A stretch of DNA of 64,000 bases from Allomyces arbusculus (taxonomy: Eukaryota > Blastocladiomycota > Blastocladiomycetes > Blastocladiales > Blastocladiaceae), in assembly GCA_027604705.1 (NCBI GenBank), contig JADHYV010000027.1, positions 236,774 to 300,773 on the forward strand, in the 5' to 3' direction. The stretch's first letter is position 1. Each line of letters opens with the position of its first letter. The notes below the pieces were generated by a model. The model saw nothing but the letters and a program-made list of their open reading frames with translations. It was not told where the DNA came from and ran no database searches. Below are positions 40,310 to 50,288 of the stretch, one piece after another. Position numbers and translations under genes: made by a program.

Positions 40310-40466
40310 ATGATCCCCGCTGCTGTCCGGCCACTCCGTGCTGCCCCGGCCTCTGCAAACATATTTCCGCGCATAAACCTAACCCTCCGTGTCCATCGAC
40401 GCCGACTCGCCACCGTCCACGACGATGGTCGAGTCGCTGCCGCCGCGACATCCAAGCCGGCCGCAC

Positions 40467-40498
<32 letters not shown>

Positions 40499-42433
40499 GC
40501 CGCCGCCGCCGGCAAGTCGACCAAAAAATCGTCCAAGCTCGTCTTTGACAACCGCAAGACCCTGCATGATTTCCTCCGCCAATCAGTGCCACCAATCGAC
40601 CCGGCGCTCACGACTATTGACCGCGTGCCGTACCTCGGCAAGCCCGACGGCTGTTCCAGCAAATTCTACGTTGAGGTCTACGGATGCCAAATGAATACCA
40701 ACGACACGGAAATCCTCAACGCCATCTTGCACCAGTCGGGCTTCCAGAGAACGACCACGCTCGACGACGCCGACATTGTCTTTCTCATGACGGTTCGCTT
40801 CTCCTCCACCACCTGATTGGTCGTGGTGTTGGTGCACAGTCGCTTACAGCTCAGCACCATAGTGCGCAATCCGCGACGGCGCCGAGCAAAAGATCTGGGC
40901 TCGGCTCGACCAGCTCAAGGCCATGCGCACCAAGCAGGGCCTCTCCCTGAAAGTCGGTGTACTCGGGTGCATGGCCGAGCGACTGCGCGATAAGCTCCTC
41001 GACCAGGACAAGCTCGTCGACGTCGTGTGTGGGCCCGATGCCTACCGGTCGCTGCCCTACCTGCTCGCTTTGGCCGACGAAAACCACCAGGTGGCGAATG
41101 TCATGCTCTCGGCCGATGAGACGTACGCAGACATTATGGTCCGTGTTATTTGATTTCACTCGATGGTTTGAGCGCGCGGGACACTCGGCTCATCTTGATT
41201 TCTCGTCTCGCTAGCCGCTGCGTCTCGACCTGAGCCAAATATCGGCGCACTTGTCGATCATGCGCGGGTGCAACAATATGTGCGCCTTTTGCATCGTACC
41301 GTTCACGCGCGGCACCGAGCGCAGTCGACCCATCCAGTCAATTGTCGATGAAGTGCGCAAACTCTCTGAGCAGGGCATCCGTGAAGGTACCGACCAGCCA
41401 CTCTTCCGCTCCTCGACTCTGCTTTCGCAACTCTGACGCCCCACATTCCACTTCCCCAGTCACTCTCCTCGGCCAAAATGTCAACTCCTACCGCGACACG
41501 ACCGCGACTGACGCACTGGGCCTTGGCTCTGACCTCGCCCCGGGCTTCTCCACCATCTACAAGCGCAAAGACGGCGGACTGCGGTTTGCCGAGCTGATCG
41601 ACCGCGTCGCTGCCGTCGACCCGGAACTGCGCATTCGGTTCACCTCCCCGCACCCAAAAGACTTCCCCGACGACCTCTTGCACGTGATTCGCGCGCATCC
41701 CAACATCTGCAACCAGCTGCACTTGCCTGCGCAGTCCGGGTCAACAACGATGCTGAAGCGCATGCGCCGCGGGTACTCGCGCGATGCGTTCCTGGCCCTC
41801 GTCGAGCGCGCACGGACGCTGATCCCGAACGTGGCCCTGTCGACGGATATTATTGCCGGTTTTTGCGGCGAGACCGAGGCCGAGCACCAGGACACGGTGA
41901 GTTTGATGCGCGAGGTCGCGTTTGACCAGGCATTCATGTTTGCCTATAGCATGCGCGAAAAGACGTTTGCGCACCGGCACTTGGAGGATAACGTGCCGGC
42001 CGACGTCAAGTCGCGCCGGTTGGCGGAAATCATCGCGACGCACTATGACGCGGCCAAGAGCAAGCATCAGCGTACGTTGGTTGGGACGCGGCAGTTGGTG
42101 CTTGTCGACGGCAAGGCACGGCGCAATACCAAGGATGGCCGGGAGCAGTATGCGGGTCGTGCCGAAAGTAATCTCAAGGTACACTTCACGCTGCCTGATG
42201 GTGAGGTGGGTGAGTCACTCGTGGGCAAGTACGTGGATGTCGAGGTGCACACGGCGTCGGGTGCGTCGTTGTCGGGCGATTTCCGTGAGGTGTCGTCGAT
42301 TCGCGAGTTTTATGCTGCGAGCGAGCCGCGGAGCTTGGCACCGGCGGCATCGGCAGTCGCGGCCACTCCAGTAGGAGCGTTCCCCACAGCGGAGCGGGTT
42401 GCGGGTGCGACCGCGAGTTTGGTCTCGAGTTGA
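40310..42433 (+). CDS. CDK5RAP1-type tRNA methylthiotransferase (MiaB family)
   Basis: Four exons, 40310-40792, 40863-41138, 41215-41386 and 41460-42433, give 634 aa. The radical-SAM enzyme adds a methylthio group to isopentenyl-A37 of mitochondrial tRNAs. The N-terminus ([19 protein letters not shown], Arg-rich, few acidic residues) looks like a mitochondrial presequence, followed by a poly-Ala stretch coded by (GCT)8. Auxiliary cluster Cys are in [16 protein letters not shown] (restored by splicing) and LGCMAER. The radical-SAM triad is in [16 protein letters not shown] at about residues 271-286. Then come [22 protein letters not shown] and a C-terminal TRAM domain near 512-580. Introns are 70, 76 and 73 nt; the second uses GTCCGT, a weaker donor. 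AATAAA follows 6 bp after the stop. Confidence 0.94.
40469..40492 (+). repeat. (GCT)8 trinucleotide repeat in coding sequence
   Basis: Eight GCT codons in frame, followed by GTT and five GCC codons, encode a poly-Ala run just after the predicted mitochondrial presequence of the methylthiotransferase. Confidence 0.9.
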
Positions 42434-43711
42434 TCAAGAATAAATAGGGCTTCAATTCGCTTTGTGTCGTCTCATGTTGCACAATATCCTCGATACCCAC
42501 ACACCAAGTCGAGATTGAGCGGAGGCCTCTGTCGAGCAAGGCAGCTTTGATCTGGACCTGATTCTCGCGCGCTCCTCCCCACCGCCGCGACACAGCGCGA
42601 CGTCGGGGTAGAGAGAGTTCTTGTCGCGGCGTCTGATCCTGCATCACGTTGGTATCATGAAGCCGCTGCCGCACGTCGCACGCTTTGGCATTAGTTCGAC
42701 CTTCGAGCTGCACTTCCGCTCGCGACTGCTCTCTTTTCCCTACATGGCTCAACCAGATTGCCCTCGCGGGCTCGCTCGCAAAATACAGCGCGCGAGCAAA
42801 AAACAGCATGAGGTCGTCCATGTTGTTCGGTCACGTGAAATTGACAATTCAGCAGCCAAAATTCGATCAAGCAGCCGACGAACCGCCACGACCGCCGCCG
42901 ACCGACCCATGCCGCTGGGCCGCGTGCGTTGCGCGCACGAATTGCTTCTTGAAATGTTGGGCCGTTTTCCACGCAAGCATGCGTGCCGCCGTGCAGTCCG
43001 CCATTCGCCGTTGCCGTCGCCATGCATCCAACCCAGATTGCGCCTGGCCTTCGGCAAGCCCACGCGTCCGTGTCCGCACTATATGCTATTGATCACGGCC
43101 TGACTAAACGACTCTGGCCTGGCGACTCTGGCTTAAGCGCGACATTCGGTTCAGCACACCAGTCAATGCTGTCGGTTTCGCCCTCGGCGGCCGCGACGTG
43201 CGCGAGTGTGAATGAACGGCGCGCACCCGGCGACATCTTGCGATGGAGACATTCTTTGATAGTCTGGGACCAGCTGCGCCACGGCGTTTGGGAGCGCAAG
43301 ACCGCGCTCACGGCCGGCAGACTCTGCACCTCTTTGTGCGACGCTTCTCGCGCCGGTGTTTGGGCGAGCGGTCAACGAGAAAATGAAGACAAATGAAGCG
43401 CGGTGATGTCGCGATGGTGGGCCGACCGCACCGCGCGCTTCCTTGCTGGTTCTGGTCTAGCTTGGTCCAAATACCGACGCGTGTCTGCTTTGGCAGGGCG
43501 GAGGATAAATGCTCGACGAGCCCTCGCGACTCGACGTGCTGCTGCTGGCGCGCCAATCCTTCCCAGCACACGCTCCTCCCTTTCCTCCCCCACGCTCCCC
43601 GCTCTCTCCGCGCTGCGCGACCCGTTCTCTTCCTTGTTCCGTCGCCGCACCCCCTGCTCGTCGGCTGCGCGTCCCTCGCTCGAAACCACTTCCACCCTCC
43701 CCTCTGCCACC
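42434..43711. other. Gene-free stretch upstream of the zinc-finger gene
   Basis: About 1.28 kb. Frames up to 160 codons occur on both strands, overlap each other and show no domain. It should hold the promoter and leader of the gene at 43712. Confidence 0.45.
42439..42444 (+). promoter_or_regulatory. Polyadenylation signal AATAAA
   Basis: AATAAA begins 6 bp past the methylthiotransferase stop, implying a very short 3' UTR. Confidence 0.45.
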
Positions 43712-46036
43712 ATGGCCAACGTGATCGCAAGCACGAGCAGCACGGTGGCCGCGCGCAGTGACTCGAATTCGACTGTTCTCGCGCACCCTTTGCAACCGGC
43801 CATGGCGCAGCCGCACCCACTCTCGCGGCGAGCCGCCATGGCGAGCGAGGCCGCGCTCGGCACGCTCTCCAGCAACACGACCATCTCATTGCCGCCCGCG
43901 GCCGCGGCGGCAGACGTGTCAGGGCTCGACGCAATGGCAGCCGGCCATTTTCCAACGGCTCGCAGGCGCGCCAGCCCGAATTCGACGCCGGCGCCGCGGT
44001 CAACTCCGGACTACACGCCCTACACGCTCACCGAGGTACACCACTTCGTGTTGTTTTCGACTTTCCTTGAGGGTGCTCGCGCGTGGCCGCGTGTTGGACC
44101 CGACGGTTTACTGCGCACAGATCACGCTTGGCCGCGTCTGAAAAACGCGTTGGGCGAGCATGGTTGGCAGTCATGCACGCAAGGCGGCCCAGATCACGGC
44201 AGCCGGATGGCGTGGTGTGGGGGCGGGTGGGGGTGGTCGCGCCGACCGTTCGCCACCGCACCTTTGCAACGCGTGGTGGGAAGGCGCCTGGGCGGGCGAG
44301 GGGTGGTCGTTTGTGCCTGCCAAACCGTCAGTCCTCTGCTCTCTGGGCGCGCTGATCTCCCGTTGATCAAAGAGAACTGACTGCTGGTGTCGCCTGCTTC
44401 GCTGCACTCGTTCCAGGAGGACATCCACCTCGGCCTCTCGCATTCGTTTGGCACCGTCAAGCCGTTTGTCTGCCAGGGTTGCTCGCGCCGCTGGAAGGCG
44501 CGGTCCGGGTTCCTCTCGCACCTCGACGCCGGTTGCCCGCGGCCCTATGCCACCAAGGTCGCGCGCGGGTTTGTGCACCCGGCACTCGCGGGCGCAAACC
44601 GCGCGCCCAAGCGGCCCCGCCGCGCTCTGTCAGTGCAAGAGACGGTGGTGTCCGAACCGGACGACAACGTCCCGACCGCGACGCCCCCTTCCATTGACGC
44701 CGTCGTGGTTGCGCAGACGCCGCTCGCAGTCGACGATGCAGTCAAGATGGAGCTATTCTCTCCAGTGACCGAGCAGACGCCAATGAAACTGGATCTGGAC
44801 CACGACGAAGACGACGATGATGGTGTGGAGTGCGATGGCGAGGCCACTGAACCTGAATCGGTCCCCCGGCACCTTGCTCCGCTTTCACCGTCGTTCACGC
44901 CGTCGCCCCCTCCCACCTCGCCGCATCTGCTTCCCGCGCCTTGGGACCACATGTCGGTCGATGCTGCTCCCGCGCGCGTGTCGTCGTGGTCGCCCGAGCC
45001 CGCCGAGTGGTGGCCATCGTCGGCATCGTCGACGCCAACGGCCAGTCCTGTCCGGGCCTCGGCACTGCCCTTTATTTGCGTCGCGACCATGACCCCACCG
45101 CGGTCGCCGCTCTCCGTGTTCCTCGATGACAAGGAAAATATCCCGCCCGTGCCCTGGACCACCCCTGCGCCGCTCCCGGCCGTGCTCCTGCCGTCGGCTC
45201 ACATGACCGTCATTGACCAGTCGGCTCTGCCGTCGCCACGGTCCGAGGAGCCGCTCGAGACGCTGCACGACTCGGCGCCCGTGCCCCCGACTGAGCGCGA
45301 TGAGCAGGACGAAGACGTGGAAGACCATGCGCTCGTGGGCCAGCTGTTTTCGGGCGTCGGCGCGTTCGGATTTGGCGACCCGCTCGGCTCTCCCCCCCTC
45401 GCAATGCTGCGCCGTGCTGCCAAGCGTGCACGCACGCAGCAGGCAACGCCGTTCGCTGAGGCCAAACGCATGCGACACCATGCCCCACTGGCGCTCCCGA
45501 TTCAGCCGCGCGCCACGACCACCGCGACCTCGCCCGTGTGGACGCCGTTGCCGCAAACCACGTCCTTGACCGCCGCGGCGCACCTCGCGTCGCCCGCGAG
45601 CTCGACGCCGGACCTGGTTGACTTTGATACGCTCTCGTCCTCGTCGTCGTGTACCGACGACACGAGCGGGACGGCAACGCTCACAGCCACGTCCTACTCG
45701 GGCACACCCGTCGTCGGGGACTTGATGTCGCCGGCGCCAACGCCCACGTACCCGTCGCCGTTCTTGCAGGCGATGGCGCGACTCTCGAGCGGGTCGCCGC
45801 CTGTTGACCCGAGGCTTGTGGCCACGCACGCGAGTGTGACGCCGGTGGAGAAGGTGTTAAGTGGGTTCCCGGTGCCAATGTGGACGCATGCGGCACGGTT
45901 CGGGCCTGTTGCGAGCGTGGGGGGAGGGTATGCTGGTGTTGCATCGGCCCTTGGTCCGCCCAGCTCGCAAGACGCGTCGGCGTCGTGGGATGAAACATTT
46001 GATGGTACGCTTTACCTTTCTGATTTGCATGGTTGA
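43712..46036 (+). CDS. Single zinc-finger putative transcription factor
   Basis: Model: exons 43712-44035 and 44417-46036, joined in phase across a 381-nt GT..AG intron (long for this locus), giving 647 aa. The start ATG has an optimal context (GCCACCATGG). Just after the junction is one finger, KPFVCQGCSRRWKARSGFLSHL, continuing DAGC. This is a C-x2-C-x12-H-x5-C, or C2HC, arrangement with the aromatic and Leu core of a C2H2 finger. It is followed by a basic KRPRR patch that may be a nuclear signal. The remaining 450 residues are Ser/Thr/Pro-rich with acidic clusters (HDEDDDDGVECDGE), as in activation domains. One finger alone binds DNA weakly, so it may dimerise or act otherwise. The intron length makes the link to exon 1 less certain. 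Confidence 0.65.
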
Positions 46037-46668
46037 TGAGTATTCAACTGATCGCAAATGCCCTGCTAGGTCTAGTGTCGTTCGAGTGATTTTGCTCGTC
46101 GCGCGCGCTGCTGTCGTCCACGACGACTGGACGCTCTTCTTGCCCGTGCCGACTCTCCTCCCGCGCCAGTCCCGCTCTTAACATATTTTGCACAATCTTT
46201 TTTGCCCCGAAGCGGCGTTCGTAGTGCCGCCACTCCTCCAGCATGCTTGATGCTCGATTCATTGACGCTGCTGTCGTTCGCTCCTTTGGCTCCATTTTGC
46301 ATTTTTGTTTTCCTCTGCATTCTCGTTCGTATTTAGCTTCCATTGCGCATTTTTCCTCCACCTTGTCGCTGCCCGTTTTTGATCGAGTATTCTTTCTTTC
46401 GATCGCGATTCCGTGTTTAGCAACCCCCCACCCACGAAAAGGCACTGTATCTTCATGGTCGGTTCCGAGTGATGTTTCTCGTTGCGACTGCTCCTCTCGT
46501 GGGCGCTGATCGGTTGTTGTCACAAGCAGCGCTCAGGAGAGCGGAAACACAGTTGCTCTCCACTTCCTCTCCAGACGCTGTTGAGTGGGTAGGTTAACGG
46601 GAGGGGTCGCACGACCCAACTGCTATTTATTATCTTCTGCAACGTCGCCAAGCATGCTCTCGACGACT
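46037..46668. other. Convergent intergenic region
   Basis: 632 bp, more T-rich than its neighbours, between two convergent 3' ends. No gene is supported. Confidence 0.5.
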
Positions 46669-48245
46669 CTAAAACAACAACGGGCTATCCAAGACCGCAA
46701 ACCCGGCCGCAACACCCCCCTCGTTCGTGCTCGACGCCTTGGTCCGCAACAGGTGCCCACCGGCCTCATTGATCACTTCCTTGTCCCCGACCGCGACCCA
46801 AATCCCGTACACCCCCAGCTCCGAAACGACTTCAGCTTCAACGTCCTTTCCGTCCCGCACGAGCACGTTCTTGAGCGGCGGCGGCCGAATCAAGTCCATC
46901 AGAATGTATGCGGCGCGTTCCCGCGCGGGCATCGCTTTGAGCATGCGCGGAATATCGTCGCCATAAAAGTTGTGCCCGCCGCCTTCGCGCTGCGGTTTGA
47001 GCACGTACCGCGCCGGGTTCGCCAGAGCGCGCGCGTACGCCGCGTCGCCGTCGGGCGTGCCGGCAGTCAGTGGGTACAGGCCCGTAAAGCACTGGCGCAA
47101 GTCGGCGGCCGTGGTTTTGTCCACAAACCGCTCCAGCATGCCCGGTGCGGCGAGAACTTGCTGCACCTTCTTGGCACCGGCGAGTTGCTGTGCGACCGTC
47201 GGGCACTGGACGGCCCACGACCGGTCGAGCATCGCGCGCGCGCTCCATTCGGTCTCGGACGGGTAGTCTCCCGGGCCGTAACCAGCGCGGTAGTAGACGA
47301 CGGCGACCTCGGTGCGGCCCACGAGCGTATCGATGAACAGGCGGCGGTCCTTGTCCAATTGCGCGCCGGCGTGCAGTTCCGCCAACGTGCGGCGCACGAG
47401 CTTGATCCCAAACACATCGATCAGCTCGTACTCGAGCCACCGCTGATCAAACGCGTTGCGCTCGCCCGGTTGAACGACCATGACAATCACGGCATCCTTG
47501 CGGCCGTACTGCGTGTGCGCCTCGGCCAAGCCGCGTGCAATCGAGTGCATGGCGCGGTTCTCGGGGAGCGCCGACGCGTTGATATCGTGCGTCGCCGGGT
47601 TGCTGCGCTGGTTGTAGAAATCGGTCTTCGACAAGAGGTACCGGTGCAGTTCAGCAGTGCGCGTCGACAGGCACCCGAACGAGGACGCGATCGTGTTCAG
47701 TTCCACTTGGTGGATGGCAAAGTCGCCGGCGGGCAGCTTCGTGCGCGGGTCAATGTCGCGGTGCAACAGATAGTCGGACCGATAGACGCTGAGCGTGATG
47801 GGCTGGACGGCGTCTTTCGTGGCGGTGCGTTGCGCGAGGTAGATTTGGTAGAGGCGGTGCGTGAAGGGGTCGACGTCGCCGATTCTGTTATCAGGGCCGT
47901 CAAGTGCGGATCAGCGTCCAAAACGTGCTCAGTCCGATGGCAAACCGCTAAATGGCCGTACTCGTCCATGATCGCGCGCAAAAACTGGTCGTCCTTGGTC
48001 ACAGCGTGCACGAGCCGGTTGAAGGCGGGCGCCAAGTTGCGCGCGCGCGTGAAGCACGACCGCGGGAACGGGGACGGGAACAGGGCGAATGGCGCGTGAA
48101 CGACACTAGACGTGGGCGTGGTCACGGACCGGATGACCAAACCGTGCGCGAGGGCCCAGTCGACGGCCTGGTCGCGCAGGGCGGCTGACTGCACGGCAGG
48201 CAGGGCTGGTGGGTACGGCGGCACGTCTGAAGTGGTGGTGGACAT
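46669..48245 (-). CDS. GSH2: Glutathione synthetase
   Basis: Two exons, 47962-48245 and 46669-47884, with a 77-nt GT..AG intron, give 499 aa. The enzyme joins gamma-glutamylcysteine and glycine with ATP in the cytosol. The splice joins FLRAIMDE to IGDVDPFTHRLYQIYL, the conserved early block. Later family marks are VELNTIASSFGCLS, NRAMHSIARGLAEAH, the Gly-rich ATP loop KPQREGGGHNFYGDDI, YILMDLIRPP and the end GGVAAGFAVLDSPLLF. Length is as expected for the eukaryotic dimeric enzyme (about 475-500 aa). The open frame on the opposite strand (46585-48099) is a shadow. Confidence 0.95.
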
Positions 48246-48814
48246 GGTGGTGTGCTTGGTGGTCGTGCGGGATCAACGGCACTTGGCGACGAGTTGCGAT
48301 CAAGGCGATGAGGTCGCCAGCTTGGAACTGGCAGGTCGTCGTTGCCTGCCGCCAGTTTACTCTCTCGACCCTGAGCGAGTGTGCGAGGTTGATATTTATT
48401 TATGATGTGATCGCGGTCGCGGTCGACAGCAGCGGGAGACTGGAGACTCGGCCCTCCTGGCGACAAGACTGACAACGGCGGCGCGACTTGCGGGTGAGGT
48501 CAGCGCGCGTGTCAGCGATGCTGTTGTGCCGCACGTGTGCTTGGTCAGCGTCGTCTCGCGCCATTAAGGCGCGAGACAGCGTGATCTGCGCGCTGCCAGT
48601 GCGTCAGCCTTAGCTGTGCCTGTGTTCGAAAGGGAGTGTCGAGCCTGATCGAGCTGCTCTCTCCTTCAGTGCGCGAGCGATCAACGAGACTTAAAAGAAC
48701 AAGAAATGGATTGATAATATTGTATGTGCTCGGGCGCGTCTAACAAGTGCGCCAATGAGGGACGCGTGCGCCTGCCGGCAAACTGTCATGTCATCGTTAC
48801 TCGGGACGACCCTG
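48246..48814. other. Intergenic, upstream of glutathione synthetase
   Basis: 569 bp between the GSH2 start and the 3' end of the small secreted protein gene. No supported gene. Confidence 0.45.
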
Positions 48815-49441
48815 TCAATGAAAACGATGGTCAGCGATGAAGTTCACGTTGCTGTCCGAGGGAGGTTCACCGAGAACATGTACCGCAAACGCCATGGTCC
48901 ACGTATGGCCGGCCGGGTCAATGGCGGGTCCGACAGCCGGGAAGGCGCGTGCGTCGTCAGTCTCGTCCTTGAACTTGACGAGTACGGCGTGGCCATTGGC
49001 AAGCATGGGCTTGACAATGGTCCAGGTCTGGACCGAGTCGCCGTGGCGCAGCGCCAAGGTCTTGTCCTGGTCGTCGTAGGTCCAGCTGATGTCGAGTTGG
49101 GGCGGCGGGCACGGTGCGCGGAAGCACATGACGGTGGAGGCGACCGAACCGCGGCCGCTGTGGTCGAGCGTCAGGTAGTGCAGCGGGTCGAGCTGATACG
49201 TGGCCGGCACGACGAGTGCGCCGGCGTAGGCGGTGGTAGGCTCTGGATGGAACAATGGGCGCAGTCAATCGCGTCAATTAGGGGGGTCGAGCAATTCGAT
49301 CCAGAGCGCGTCGTCTTGCAAGTCGGTCGGCAATATTATACCAGCGTGAGCCGCGCCGGCGACGAGCAGAACGGCAAGCAGAGTGACGATGAGCGTGATG
49401 GCGGCCGCGTCGGGCCGGTCAATTTGCGTCGCGGCAAGCAT
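48815..49441 (-). CDS. Small secreted protein of unknown function
   Basis: Two exons, 49342-49441 and 48815-49242, with a 99-nt intron, give 175 aa. Exon 1 encodes a signal peptide: a polar start, then ITLIVTLLAVLLVAGAAHA with a good cleavage site after AHA. The splice (HA|EP) places the junction at the cleavage site. The mature part has a beta-rich look (TVMCFRAPCPPPQLDISWTY, TWTIVKPMLANGHAVLVKFK) and two Cys close together. I do not recognise the family. The other possible reading, through the intron, stops within 20 codons. It shares an 847-bp divergent region with AMPK beta. Confidence 0.65.
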
Positions 49442-49638
49442 GGCGGCCAGGTTCGAGTAGTGAGGGCGGATTCGACACGGATGGACTTGCTGCGGGTACT
49501 TGGCGCGGCGACGCGGTCGTGCAGCGTCAATAATCGCTCGTAGAGACGGCGGCGCTGGCGGGTGCCGTCAGCACCAGGGTGAAGATGCGGGGGCCAGAGG
49601 CGAGGGTGAACGAAAGCACGGCGAGACTCGATTGGCTT

Positions 49639-49708
49639 GAGCGAAAGCATCGAACATCGAGCGAAAGCATCGAACATCGAGCGAAAGCATCGAACATCGA
49701 GCGAAAGC
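49639..49708 (+). repeat. 20-bp minisatellite, 3.5 copies
   Basis: Unit gagcgaaagcatcgaacatc repeats three and a half times without a mismatch. It lies about 200 bp upstream of the secreted-protein start. The units are direct and unspaced. Confidence 0.95.
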
Positions 49709-49851
49709 GGGGCAAAACGCACGTGGGCAGGGACGGATGTCATACCTGTTGGCGGCGCGTGTTCTGACGGCCAGGCAGCGGTCGCCTCTTGCGGCCACTA
49801 CCGACGTGCATAGCTCCCACCGCGGCCGCCCGCGCGCACGTCAACAAGACC

Positions 49852-49896
<45 letters not shown>
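49852..49896 (+). repeat. (ACG)15 trinucleotide repeat
   Basis: Fifteen perfect ACG units upstream of AMPK beta. It is in no supported reading frame and is likely length-variable. Confidence 0.95.
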
Positions 49897-49897
<1 letters not shown>

Positions 49898-50288
49898 CGC
49901 CGCCGAGCCCGGCGCACGACGACGACGCAACCCCCGCCGACCGCCACCCCCGCTGACCGCCACCCCCTGCAACCTGCCGCATCGCCGCGCCCGCACGACG
50001 CACGCGCAGCGACGCCGCCGATCATCGACCAAGTGCACACCCTCCGCTCCGCACCACCACCATCACCACCACCACCACCCCCGACCGGCACGCCCGGCCC
50101 AGCACCGTCCCTGCCACGCACCGCAAGTGCAGATCCAAATTGCCGCAGGCAAGGGCAACACCACCCGCTCTGGCCATCCTCGCCTCGCAACCCCGGTCAA
50201 CTAGCTCGCGCTGCTGCCCGCGTCCGCGCCTGCACCTGAACCCGCCACCACTGCCGCGCCCGCCCGCGGGAGCCTGGCGCGCGTGTCC

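Larger units (their letters stand above)
49442..50288. other. Divergent region with two tandem repeats
   Basis: 847 bp between the secreted-protein gene and AMPK beta. It contains a 20-bp minisatellite and (ACG)15, listed separately. No coding sequence is supported. Confidence 0.5.

Noticed and set aside
46585-48099. 504-codon plus-strand frame
   Set aside because: It is the mirror of glutathione synthetase on the minus strand, whose motifs are beyond doubt.
49639-49708. CRISPR-like array
   Set aside because: The 20-bp units are directly joined without spacers, so it is a minisatellite. The DNA is also clearly eukaryotic.
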